19,113 nt of DNA from CAYOEZ01 sp964402955 (GTDB lineage Bacteria; Chloroflexota; DTOL01; DAOUCN01): the NCBI GenBank assembly GCA_964402955.1, contig CAYOEZ010000073.1, positions 1 through 19,113 on the forward strand, read 5' to 3'. Under the pieces are notes generated by a model that had not been told where the DNA came from, did not search any database, and worked only from the letters and a program-made list of their open reading frames with translations. A program made the position numbers and the translations under genes. Position 1 is the first letter of the stretch, and each line of letters opens with the position of its first letter. Shown here one piece after another: positions 7,826 through 14,540 of the stretch.

Positions 7826-7912
7826 ATGAAAACTTCCGGCTATGTGGAGTACGACGACTCCTGTTGTCGTCGCGACGAAGGGATTCGTCGCACTCCACAG
7901 GCGTATTTTCAT
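7826..7912. repeat. Inverted doublet of a palindromic repeat (TGTGGAGT family)
   Basis: The outer arms TGTGGAGTACGACGA (7843-7857) and TCGTCGCACTCCACA (7885-7899) are inverted, with one mismatch. The similarity continues outward as ATGAAAA (7826-7832) and TTTTCAT (7906-7912). Each arm forms its own inner hairpin. The first is CGACGAC, loop of 7, GTCGTCG (7852-7872). The second is GCGACGAA, loop GGGA, TTCGTCGC (7872-7891). It lies between convergent genes and could also act as a bidirectional terminator, though no T-run follows. A 16-base exact copy of one arm is at 43-58. Confidence 0.8.
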
Positions 7913-7918
7913 GCCAGA

Positions 7919-8140
7919 CTAGGGCAACGCACAGAGCTCATCAACAGACATGCCTGCTTGGCGGATAATGGCACGCAGAGTGCCACGATCAAGTTCCTTG
8001 TGATCAGGCGCTACAAGCTCCGCCAAAGGATCACTCCGACGCAAGATGAGAGGACTTCCTTCCTGCCGCTTGACGTAAAAGCCAGCTCTGCCCAGGGCGC
8101 GGACACAATCCCGTCCGTAGATGACAGGCAGCGTGCTCAT
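7919..8140 (-). CDS. hicA: HicA-family toxin, probably inactive (catalytic His replaced by Pro)
   Basis: A 73-residue YcfA/HicA double-stranded-RNA-binding-fold protein, normally an mRNA interferase. Family features are clear: LPVIYGRDCVRALGRAGFYV (4-23), then RQEGSPLILRR, and near the C-terminus VAPDHKELDRGTLRAIIRQ. The family motif GSH (…RQRGSHMILRR) reads GSP here, with codon CCT, so the catalytic histidine is missing. A single base change from CAT would explain it. The rest is well kept, including the C-terminus. The ATG at 8140 overlaps the hicB stop (ATGA, 8137-8140), so translation is coupled to the antitoxin. Identification is firm; loss of activity is an inference from the lost residue. 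Confidence 0.88.
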   Translation of the reverse strand: MSTLPVIYGRDCVRALGRAGFYVKRQEGSPLILRRSDPLAELVAPDHKELDRGTLRAIIRQAGMSVDELCALP

Positions 8141-8343
8141 ACAGCGACGACCATTGTCTCAAAACGTTCTTCAGGGACAGGCAGGCCATCTTCTACCAGA
8201 GCCGCGATGAAGCCGCGTATGGCCTCACGGATATTGACCACTGCTTCCTCGCGGCTTTTGCCCTGGCTAACACAGCCGGGCAAGCTCGGGCATTCGACAA
8301 CCCAATATCCGTCTTCACCAGGATACACGATAACTTGTCGCAT
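8137..8343 (-). CDS. hicB: HicB-family antitoxin, short form
   Basis: A 68-residue partial RNase H-fold protein (DGYWVVECPSLPGCVSQGKS, residues 11-30, then EAVVNIREAIRGFIAAL). It has the family's GYxV..P.LPGC..QG pattern. It normally binds and blocks HicA. This short form has no C-terminal ribbon-helix-helix or HTH domain, so it is not expected to bind DNA for autoregulation. The ATG at 8343 has AGGAGA eight to nine bases upstream, and part of that site overlaps the stop codon of the LysM gene 12 bases before. The pair therefore looks cotranscribed with the envelope gene rather than carried on its own promoter. Confidence 0.9.
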   Translation of the reverse strand: MRQVIVYPGEDGYWVVECPSLPGCVSQGKSREEAVVNIREAIRGFIAALVEDGLPVPEERFETMVVAV

Positions 8344-8355
8344 TATCTACATCTC

Positions 8356-9003
8356 CTACGGCCTGGGGGTGCTTGTTGGAATCGGCAGGCGCGTCACAGG
8401 AGGCGGCGGTGGTGCGGTTGGCGTCGCCTGGATGAGCGGCGTCGGCGTACCACTTGGGATGATCAGCACCTGCTCCTCTTTGATAAACTCACGATCGGTC
8501 AGGTTGTTGGCAATCAGCAGCGCCTCGAGCGAGACACCGAACCGCTCTGCAATCCCACCCAGGGTGTCGCCGAATTTCACCACATAGGTCCGCGGGGGGA
8601 CCTTGGTGGCAGTGGGCGGCACGCGAGTCCAGGTCGGGGTGCGCGTGCGGGTGGGAACGACGGCCGTCGCCGTCACCGACGGTGTGACCGTCACGGTATT
8701 CGTTGGCGTGGGCCAGGAGGGGGTAGGCATGCCCAGTTGCGGGACGTATGAATACACATAGGTTGCTGCCAGAAACATGATCACTACCAGGACGACAGCA
8801 AGCCTGACGGCTGGCTTGACCCAGCTCCAATCCGTCTGACGCGCTCCACACACGGGGCAACGCCCGCCCCGCGCGCCGGCGAGCCGCGATCCGCACTCCT
8901 TGCAGCGCGGGATCTTGCGTCCCCTGGCCGTACCACAGGCCGGGCAGTTCTGAAACGAATCTTCGTACACCTCTCCACATTCACGGCAGCGCCGTTTCCC
9001 CAT
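8356..9003 (-). CDS. Zinc-ribbon, membrane-spanning LysM protein
   Basis: A 215-residue protein with two N-terminal four-cysteine zinc ribbons: Cys6/9/20/23 and Cys34/37/49/52. One membrane helix follows (about 64-87, VRLAVVLVVIMFLAATYVY). Next is a Thr/Pro-rich linker (93-137), a LysM domain at 139-183 (TYVVKFGDTLGGIAERFGVS… to VLIIP) and a Pro/Thr-rich tail. The expected topology puts the ribbons inside the cell and the peptidoglycan-binding LysM outside, linking wall to cytoplasm. The ATG at 9003 is chosen because GAGGTG lies about seven bases upstream; a GTG at 9012 would be inside that site. It starts 36 bases after the alpha/beta hydrolase gene and ends 12 bases before hicB. The partner of the ribbons is unknown. 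Confidence 0.87.
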   Translation of the reverse strand: MGKRRCRECGEVYEDSFQNCPACGTARGRKIPRCKECGSRLAGARGGRCPVCGARQTDWSWVKPAVRLAVVLVVIMFLAATYVYSYVPQLGMPTPSWPTPTNTVTVTPSVTATAVVPTRTRTPTWTRVPPTATKVPPRTYVVKFGDTLGGIAERFGVSLEALLIANNLTDREFIKEEQVLIIPSGTPTPLIQATPTAPPPPPVTRLPIPTSTPRP

Positions 9004-9039
9004 CCACGTCACCTCAGCCGGAAGTATACACCAAATACA

Positions 9040-9881
9040 TCATGCGCGCACGCTGGCATGTTCATCCAGCCACTGCAACACACAGTCGAAAACCTGTTGC
9101 TTCCCTGGCTCGTTGTGGATCTCATGGTAGCAGCCATCGAAGACCCGCAACGTACAACAATCGCCGGCCCTGGCCGCAAAATCGCCGCTGCCCGTGGCAG
9201 AACAGAGCCGGTCAGCGCCGCCGTGCATCAAGAGCAGCGGCAACGACCATTCTCCTGCATGCGCCAGCGCCCACGCTCCAGCATCAAGGAAATCCATCCC
9301 CAACCGTGCGCTGATACGATCATGCACCAGGGGATCAGCGCCATATGCCCGCACCACCGCCGCATCGCGCGAGAGTCCCTTGCGATCAATCTCATTGGCC
9401 ATCACTATCGCGGGTGCAATTTTGCGCAGAACCTTGCCCAGCGCCATCTTAACCGGCGACGGGGCAAACGACAAGGTCAGTACCGGCGCGCTGGCAATGA
9501 CGCCGGCCAGCGCCGGCTTGCGGCGCAGCCCATAATTCAGCGCCACATTGCCGCCCAGGCTGTGACCATACAGCACGAGCGGTAGGCCAGGGAACTCCTT
9601 GCCCGCCTCGGCGAGAAAGGCGGTGACATCATCCATAAGTGCATCATACGAGGGAGAATGCCCGCGCACACCCTCGGACTTGCCATGCCCCGTAGATCAA
9701 AAGAGAACAAGGCATAGCCATGACCGACCAGGAAATCCGCCATGTGCGCATAGCGCCCGCCATGCTCACCCAGGCCATGCACCAGACAGACAACCGCAGT
9801 GGGAGCAGCGTCTGGTTGCCAGCACTGGGCGTATAGACGCAGACCATCCCCGGTCGTCCAACCAGATTCAGTGTGTTTCAT
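9040..9881 (-). pseudogene. Alpha/beta hydrolase (monoacylglycerol lipase-like), broken by a frameshift
   Basis: Two minus-strand frames together encode one hydrolase of about 280 residues of the Hydrolase_4/lysophospholipase type. The upstream frame (from 9881, MKHTESGW) contains HGLGEHGGRY, the oxyanion-loop motif of monoglyceride lipases, and ends correctly at SFDLRG. The downstream frame continues with GHSPSYDALMDD, the nucleophile elbow GHSLGG, the acid in HGGADRL and the catalytic His in CYHEIHNEPG. The shift lies at about 9687-9692, in a GGGGC run of the coding strand. One extra base there would restore the expected FDLRGHGKSEG. The triad is complete, so a sequencing error or a very recent mutation is as likely as a real pseudogene. 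GGAGGGAGG precedes the ATG at 9881. Confidence 0.82.
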
Positions 9882-9923
9882 GCAGCCTCCCTCCTCGACG
9901 TTGTACGAACCTGACATCTGCCG

Positions 9924-10301
9924 TCAGACTATTGTGTGCCCCTGTGCACGCAGAGCTTGAATAGCCAACTGCACCTGGGCTTCTTTGACCAGCACGTAGT
10001 CCGTGTCATAGGTGGCAATCGCCAGAATACCGATGCCTGCGTCGGCCAGCGGCTGAGCGACCGACACGAGCACACCCGTTAGCGCGAAGTCAAACGGCCC
10101 CTCGACCTTGAATACTCGCCAGCCAGCGTCGTGCTTCACTGCGGCGGGCACATCCTCTGCAGCACACACAATGGATAGCTCGTCGGCTGTGCGCGTGATG
10201 GCAAAGAATGGCCGGCGCGTCGCCCAGGCCGGGATATCCGCCTGCGCACCGAGGCGGCACACGGCGAGCCGGGCGCCGAGAAGCGAGAGCGTGTGGATCA
10301 T
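9924..10301 (-). CDS. ACT-domain protein
   Basis: A protein of about 125 residues with a tandem ACT-like fold. The first part (about 5-50) reads LLGARLAVCRLG…IPAWA. The second (about 68-125) reads GPFDFALTGVLVSVAQPLADAGI, then DYVLVKE, the usual pattern of stand-alone ACT_7/CASTOR-like proteins. Such domains bind amino acids or other small ligands; no partner enzyme is adjacent. The start is uncertain. The ATG at 10301 fits the conserved region, but the best ribosome site (GGAGGA) is 12-13 bases from it and only a few bases from a GTG at 10310. A GTG at 10328 is also open. It lies close behind the phosphoesterase gene, so an operon is likely. Confidence 0.82.
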   Translation of the reverse strand: MIHTLSLLGARLAVCRLGAQADIPAWATRRPFFAITRTADELSIVCAAEDVPAAVKHDAGWRVFKVEGPFDFALTGVLVSVAQPLADAGIGILAIATYDTDYVLVKEAQVQLAIQALRAQGHTIV

Positions 10302-10343
10302 GTCGCGCACCTGTCCTCCACTGACCACAGGTAGCGCCGCCTG

Positions 10344-11813
10344 CTACTTGTACTGCAAGCGGCCTTCGACGCTGGCGGTCTGGTTCTGAGCATAACTCAA
10401 CTTCTCGATGAGAATATCCCGGTCAGACGTCACGACCACCGTATGGCGGGTAACGGCATCTAGCGCGCCGGGCGGCAGGCTGAAGATACGCTCTACGTTC
10501 TTGAAGTGGAAATCCTGCAGGCAGATCGTGTATGTCTGATCATCCAGCACGGGCTTGCCGTTGAGCGTCAGCGATTCGAGTGTGGAGCTGGTGTTATCAT
10601 AAACCGCCCTTACCGCACGGTTGACCTGATAGCATTCGCCTTCGCCCGTCCGGTTGTCGGCGCGCATGAAGCGGGCGAACATCTGCCGCAAGTGAGCGCC
10701 GGTCACAGTACACTTGTAGAGCGGCCCATCGTAGGGGTAGATCGTTCGCAGGCTGCCCAGCGTGACGACCGGCCCCAGTTCTACACCGCGGATCGAGCCG
10801 CTGCCGAGGAACATCACGTCAACCGCGGCGCGTTCGGCCAGGATATCGGCGAAGAAGTTGCCCAACGCCGTCTCTTCCACACGCCTGGGGTGCGTCAGCT
10901 TGCCGGCCAGACGGCTGATCATTGTGTTATACTTGCGGTCAACCTGGTCTTTGTACGAATCGATGAACGCCTGCAGCTCCTGATCAGGCTGCGCCAGACT
11001 GTCGTCGACAGGAATCAGCTTCCAGGTCCAGTTCACGATGCTGTTTGTCTCGTCATCGACCTCGATGTCAAAGCGACCGATCTGGTCGGTGCCGACACCG
11101 GCCTGCGCAATCAGAATATCGTTCACCTGCGCCGGCTGCTCCAGGATAGTGTGCGTGTGGCCGCCGATGATCATATCCACGCCCCACTCGGGCTTGAGCA
11201 TAGCCGCCAGTTCTTTGTCGGAGTCGAAGCCGATATGGGTCAGCAAGATGGTCAGATCGATGTCCTGATCTTTGTAGGCGTTACAGATGCGCCCCACCTC
11301 GGCTGCTGCCTCTTCGAGGGCAATGAAAGCGCCGATTTCGTCCATGGAGAGGCGACTCACAATCGATTCGGTCAAAATGCCGATGAACATTATATCGAAC
11401 CCATCCTTGCTGATAACATGGTAGGGGAGCATCAGGCGCCTGTGATGCTGGCGGATGTAGAGGTTGGCGTTGACGATGGGGAAGTTGGCCATCTTCTCCA
11501 GGAAGAGGAGATGGGCCAGACCGTAATCAAGCTCGTGGTTACCCAGGGTCGCCACGTCGGGGGCCAGGTAGTTCATAATCTCCATCGTTGAGATGCCCTT
11601 GTATTCAGAGTCGATCATCGACCCCTGCACCATATCGCCAGCGATCACGTAGAGGACGTTCTTCTCTTCCTGGCGCACGCGAGTGATATAGCCGGAGAGC
11701 AGCGACAACCCGCCGATGAGGCGGCCTTCAGCGCCCTTCACCTCGGCCAGAAAATCCCCGTGCATATCGTTCGAATGCAGGATCGTGAACTTCTTGCGCA
11801 CTTGCGTTGCCAT
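10344..11813 (-). CDS. 5'-nucleotidase/cyclic phosphodiesterase-family metallophosphoesterase
   Basis: A 489-residue UshA/CpdB-like enzyme expected to hydrolyse nucleoside phosphates. The calcineurin-like domain (about 9-260) has the dinuclear metal motifs in order: ILHSNDMHG (11-19; Asp16, His18), AGDMVQG (Asp60), GNHE (91-94), LTHIG (His193) and GGHTH (217-221). The 5_nucleotid_C domain (about 300-455) has ETALGNFFADIL, GSGSIRG and TLGSLRTIYPYDG. Unlike most relatives it has no signal peptide: it begins MATQVRKKFTILHSND, so it should be cytoplasmic. The ATG at 11813 has AAGGAG eight bases upstream. It starts 40 bases after the kinase-like gene. The exact substrate cannot be told from sequence. 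Confidence 0.92.
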   Translation of the reverse strand: MATQVRKKFTILHSNDMHGDFLAEVKGAEGRLIGGLSLLSGYITRVRQEEKNVLYVIAGDMVQGSMIDSEYKGISTMEIMNYLAPDVATLGNHELDYGLAHLLFLEKMANFPIVNANLYIRQHHRRLMLPYHVISKDGFDIMFIGILTESIVSRLSMDEIGAFIALEEAAAEVGRICNAYKDQDIDLTILLTHIGFDSDKELAAMLKPEWGVDMIIGGHTHTILEQPAQVNDILIAQAGVGTDQIGRFDIEVDDETNSIVNWTWKLIPVDDSLAQPDQELQAFIDSYKDQVDRKYNTMISRLAGKLTHPRRVEETALGNFFADILAERAAVDVMFLGSGSIRGVELGPVVTLGSLRTIYPYDGPLYKCTVTGAHLRQMFARFMRADNRTGEGECYQVNRAVRAVYDNTSSTLESLTLNGKPVLDDQTYTICLQDFHFKNVERIFSLPPGALDAVTRHTVVVTSDRDILIEKLSYAQNQTASVEGRLQYK

Positions 11814-11853
11814 GGCTGTTGCTCCTTAGTCTTGTCGGGCGTCTTGGTCCAAC

Positions 11854-12657
11854 TTAGACGACGTCTGTTCCCTTCTTCACCATCCCAAGCAACCACTCCC
11901 GCTCACCTTCAATCTTCTCATTTATGCGCGCCGCGGCGATGACGGGCAGCCATGCAGCCAGCAGGGGGCGACCGTCGCGACGAAGCTCGAAATAGCGCGT
12001 GAGATAGGCGGCCTCAAACTGGCCGCTGATCACGTCAAACAGCAGGCGCATTGGTCCACCTAGCCCCGGCGAGCCGCTGCGCAGGAGCACGACCGTGCGC
12101 GCCACGTCGGCTAGAGGATGCCCAGCCATTGCCGTCATCCAGTCGATGATGATCGGTCCGCGCCCGGTCATCAGCATGTTGCCGGGATGAAAGTCGCCGT
12201 GGCACAGGCAGCCGCCGTCCGGCAGCGCGGCCAGGCGCTGCAAACTGATCGAGCGCAGCTCATCGGGCAGCTCCGGCGCCGAGCGAATGGCCCGGCCCAG
12301 GTAGTCCTTGAACGACGGCAGATCGGCGATTGCACAGCCGTGCAGTGCGACCTGCAAGTCCGCCATCTGCCGCGCCAGTTGCCATAAGCGCCACGGTTTG
12401 CTCTTGAACATCTGCAACATCGATGGCCCATCTAGCCGCTCATAGACCAGCCCGCGCCGACCGCCGATCTCGACGATATCGCCCGCAGCAGGCGCCGCCA
12501 GACCCGCGCCATGCACGATGCGCGCAATGTGCAGCTCATGGTCAACCCAGTTCTTCGGGCACCACTCACGATAGAGCTTGAGGATGTAGCCATCCTGCCA
12601 GGCAAAGATGTCCGCCGTGCGCCCAGCAGCGATCGGCAGGCCAAGAGACGTGACCAT
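11854..12657 (-). CDS. Aminoglycoside phosphotransferase-family (APH) kinase-like protein
   Basis: A 267-residue small-molecule kinase fold. Visible motifs are the ATP-site Lys27 in YILKLYR, the catalytic loop CHGDFHPGN (152-160, with Asp155 and Asn160) and the metal-binding IDW (Asp172 in IIIDWMTA), followed by HPLADVART. The length fits the family. APH-fold proteins act on antibiotics, choline, sugars or homoserine, so this should not be read as a resistance gene. The motif ADVARTVVLLRSGSP is common in uncharacterised environmental members. The ATG at 12657 has GGAGGG eight bases upstream. A strong promoter precedes it, so it starts a transcript independent of dinB, probably reading on into the phosphoesterase gene. 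Confidence 0.88.
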   Translation of the reverse strand: MVTSLGLPIAAGRTADIFAWQDGYILKLYREWCPKNWVDHELHIARIVHGAGLAAPAAGDIVEIGGRRGLVYERLDGPSMLQMFKSKPWRLWQLARQMADLQVALHGCAIADLPSFKDYLGRAIRSAPELPDELRSISLQRLAALPDGGCLCHGDFHPGNMLMTGRGPIIIDWMTAMAGHPLADVARTVVLLRSGSPGLGGPMRLLFDVISGQFEAAYLTRYFELRRDGRPLLAAWLPVIAAARINEKIEGEREWLLGMVKKGTDVV

Positions 12658-12698
12658 AGTTTGCTCCCTCCGCTTATCGGGTAAGCTTGCCCATGCGG

Positions 12699-12727
12699 AC
12701 TATACACCCAAACGCAACCGTCGTCAA
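12699..12727 (-). promoter_or_regulatory. Sigma70-type promoter for the APH-family gene
   Basis: On the minus strand TTGACG (12727-12722), a 17-base spacer and TATAGT (12704-12699) lie about 40 bases before the ATG at 12657. The promoter sits in the 87-base gap after dinB. Confidence 0.75.
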
Positions 12728-12744
12728 CCGGCAGACCTTACCCG

Positions 12745-13935
12745 TCAGTCTTCGTCTGTGCGCTCCGGCGCATCCATCAGCGTGGCGCGCGTGATCATCT
12801 GATCCCCGAAGCGGGCGCGCAGATCATCCACGGCGCGGGCTACACGGGCTTGTTTGTCTTGCCCCTGCTCGAAGAGCTGCAACTGGTAGGCCACCTCGCG
12901 CACCATGTTGCTCGCCCGCACGCCAATGAGACGTATCTTGCGCCGGCCTCGCCACTCACGCTCCAGCAGGCCGGTAGCCGTTTCGTAGATCACATCATCG
13001 ACGTCGGTGGGAAGAGAGAGTGTCAATCCGCGCGAGATTGTCTCGAAGTCCTGATAGCGCAGCTTGAGTGTAATCGTACGCGCCATCAGCTCGTGGCGGC
13101 GCAACTCACTGCCGATGCTCTGCGCACACTCTAGCAGACAGCGGCGCAAGCGCGCCGTGTCGTTCGTGTCTTGATCGAACGTGCGCTCCTGGCTGACAGA
13201 CTTGGCCTCGCGCCCGGCCACCACCGGGCTATCGTCCAGCCCACGCGCCAGCAGAAAGAGGTTTTCGCCATGTGCGCCAAATTCATCGCGCAGCCGTTCG
13301 AGCGGCAGGCGCGCCAACTGGCGCACGGAGCGCACCCCCATCTGGTGCAAACGCTCCGCCGTCTTCTTACCGACGCCAGGAATGATTTCGACCACAAAGG
13401 GAGCGAGAAACTCTGCTTCGCATCCGGGGCAGACCACCACCAGACCATTTGGCTTTCCGGAATCTGTGGCAATCTTGGCCACGGTCTTGTTGCCTGCAAC
13501 GCCCAACGAGCAGGGCAGGCCGATTTCAGAGTGCACCCGTTCCTGAATGCGCCGGGCGATCTCTTCGCCGCTGCCATAGAGAGGCTCGCAGCCCGTCACA
13601 TCGAGGAACGCCTCATCGATAGAGACCTGTTCGACGACAGGAGCATAGTCGGCGACAACCGCCATCACCCGCCGCGAGTATGCGCCGTAGAGATCGTGAC
13701 GCCCGGCCAGGCGGATCGCCTGCGGGCAAAGACGCAACGCCATGTACATCGGCATGGCTGAGCGCACGCCGAATTTGCGCGCCGCGTACGAGCACGACAA
13801 GACCACCCCGCGTTTATCGGGGTCGCCGCCAACAATCACCGGCAACCCTTTGAGCGCTGGATTCTCGAGCTCTTCAACCGATGCAAAGAACGCATCGAGG
13901 TCGACGTGGATAATCGTGCGGGTGGGCATCTGCAT
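12745..13935 (-). CDS. dinB: DNA polymerase IV (Y-family translesion polymerase)
   Basis: A 396-residue error-prone polymerase that copies past DNA lesions. The catalytic acids are Asp12 (HVDLDAFFASVE) and Asp107/Glu108 (VSIDEAFLDVTG). Other family marks are the steric-gate FF (16-17), the finger motif SYAARKFGVRSAMPM (49-63) and a helix-hairpin-helix thumb (IPGVGKKTAERLHQMG). QLQLF near residues 341-345 fits the QLxLF consensus for binding the beta clamp. The start is the ATG at 13935 (MQMPTRT) or 13929. A GTG at 13962 would add an unconserved leader. AAGG lies 12 bases from 13935, so the ribosome site is weak. I see no convincing promoter or LexA-type box in the 140-base divergent gap. Confidence 0.95.
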   Translation of the reverse strand: MQMPTRTIIHVDLDAFFASVEELENPALKGLPVIVGGDPDKRGVVLSCSYAARKFGVRSAMPMYMALRLCPQAIRLAGRHDLYGAYSRRVMAVVADYAPVVEQVSIDEAFLDVTGCEPLYGSGEEIARRIQERVHSEIGLPCSLGVAGNKTVAKIATDSGKPNGLVVVCPGCEAEFLAPFVVEIIPGVGKKTAERLHQMGVRSVRQLARLPLERLRDEFGAHGENLFLLARGLDDSPVVAGREAKSVSQERTFDQDTNDTARLRRCLLECAQSIGSELRRHELMARTITLKLRYQDFETISRGLTLSLPTDVDDVIYETATGLLEREWRGRRKIRLIGVRASNMVREVAYQLQLFEQGQDKQARVARAVDDLRARFGDQMITRATLMDAPERTDED

Positions 13936-14047
13936 GATCGATAGATACCTTACAACGATCACGACAAGGAGATATGGGGCTTACTCTCCCCACATTTCCC
14001 CGATAATATCCCGTCCATCCCATCGCCATTTGGCACCTATACAGGCA

Positions 14048-14076
14048 TTGATCGCTGTGCAGATATCACGTATAAT
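14048..14076 (+). promoter_or_regulatory. Sigma70-type promoter for the small cysteine-containing protein
   Basis: TTGATC (14048-14053), a 17-base spacer and a perfect TATAAT (14071-14076) lie 28 bases before the ATG at 14105. The short leader contains AAGGAGAG. Confidence 0.75.
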
Positions 14077-14104
14077 GACGCCATCCCCCCTAAAGGAGAG
14101 ATTC

Positions 14105-14416
14105 ATGGCAAAGGCAGAGATTCAGGCGGGCATCTGCGGCTTCAAGACGACCGTTGAGACAAAGATGGACGGCGACATGTGTGCTGTCATCATCAGCAGC
14201 GAGTGCCAGGCCATCCAGCGTCTGGCCGCAAACATGGGCCAACTCGACCCCTATCGCGAGTTCACCTTCCGCGGCGACGGCCCGGAGACATTTGACCTGG
14301 CCGCGAAGTACTGCAGCCACGCCGCCTGCCCCGTTCCCGTGGGCATTGTCAAGGCCATCGAGATCGAGGCTGGCCTTGCCCTGCCTCAGGACGTCACCAT
14401 CACACTCTCGAAGTAG
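14105..14416 (+). CDS. Small conserved cysteine-containing protein (DUF6951-like)
   Basis: A 103-residue soluble protein with no signal or membrane segment. Five cysteines stand at 11, 26, 34, 70 and 75, in ICGF, MCAV, SSECQ and YCSHAACPVPVG. The C-terminal block HAACPVPVGIVKAIEIEAG with LALPQDVTI looks strongly conserved and matches what I recall of the DUF6951 family of small proteins; that assignment is from memory. The cysteines suggest metal or Fe-S binding or a redox role, but no function is known to me. The ATG at 14105 has AAGGAGAG five to six bases upstream and a TATAAT promoter before that. It appears to be a single-gene transcript ending at the palindromic repeat cluster downstream. 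Confidence 0.85.
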   Translation: MAKAEIQAGICGFKTTVETKMDGDMCAVIISSECQAIQRLAANMGQLDPYREFTFRGDGPETFDLAAKYCSHAACPVPVGIVKAIEIEAGLALPQDVTITLSK

Positions 14417-14428
14417 AGCAGTACCCTT

Positions 14429-14540
14429 GTAGGTCAGACATCCTTGTCTGACGAGCCATGATTTGTTGTCAGACAAGGATGTCTGACGACAACCAATCTG
14501 GCGTTGGTCATAGTCCGTCAGACAAGGCTGTCTGACCTAC
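14429..14540. repeat. Palindromic repeat cluster with GTAG-footed hairpins (REP-like)
   Basis: Three related hairpins lie in 112 bases. The first is 14429-14452: GTAG, then stem GTCAGACA, loop TCCT, TGTCTGAC. The second is 14468-14487: GTCAGACA, AGGA, TGTCTGAC, with no GTAG foot. The third is 14517-14540, an inverted copy of the first ending in CTAC, with one mismatch in 24. The two GTAG-bearing copies therefore face each other as terminal inverted repeats. The stems are perfect 8-mers with 4-base loops. The cluster fills the gap between two convergent genes and may stop transcription from both sides. REP elements mobilised by RAYT (TnpA-REP) enzymes have this GTAG-plus-hairpin form. Confidence 0.85.

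Noticed and set aside
10506..11591. A 361-residue plus-strand open frame
   Set aside because: It is the antisense of the well-supported phosphoesterase gene; high GC content opens the opposite frame.
11854..12657. Reading the APH-family gene as antibiotic resistance
   Set aside because: Only the general kinase motifs are present; the family covers many substrates and nothing nearby suggests resistance.
13936..14047. A LexA-type operator or strong promoter upstream of dinB
   Set aside because: TATTAT occurs on the minus strand but without a fitting -35, and no palindromic SOS box was found by eye.
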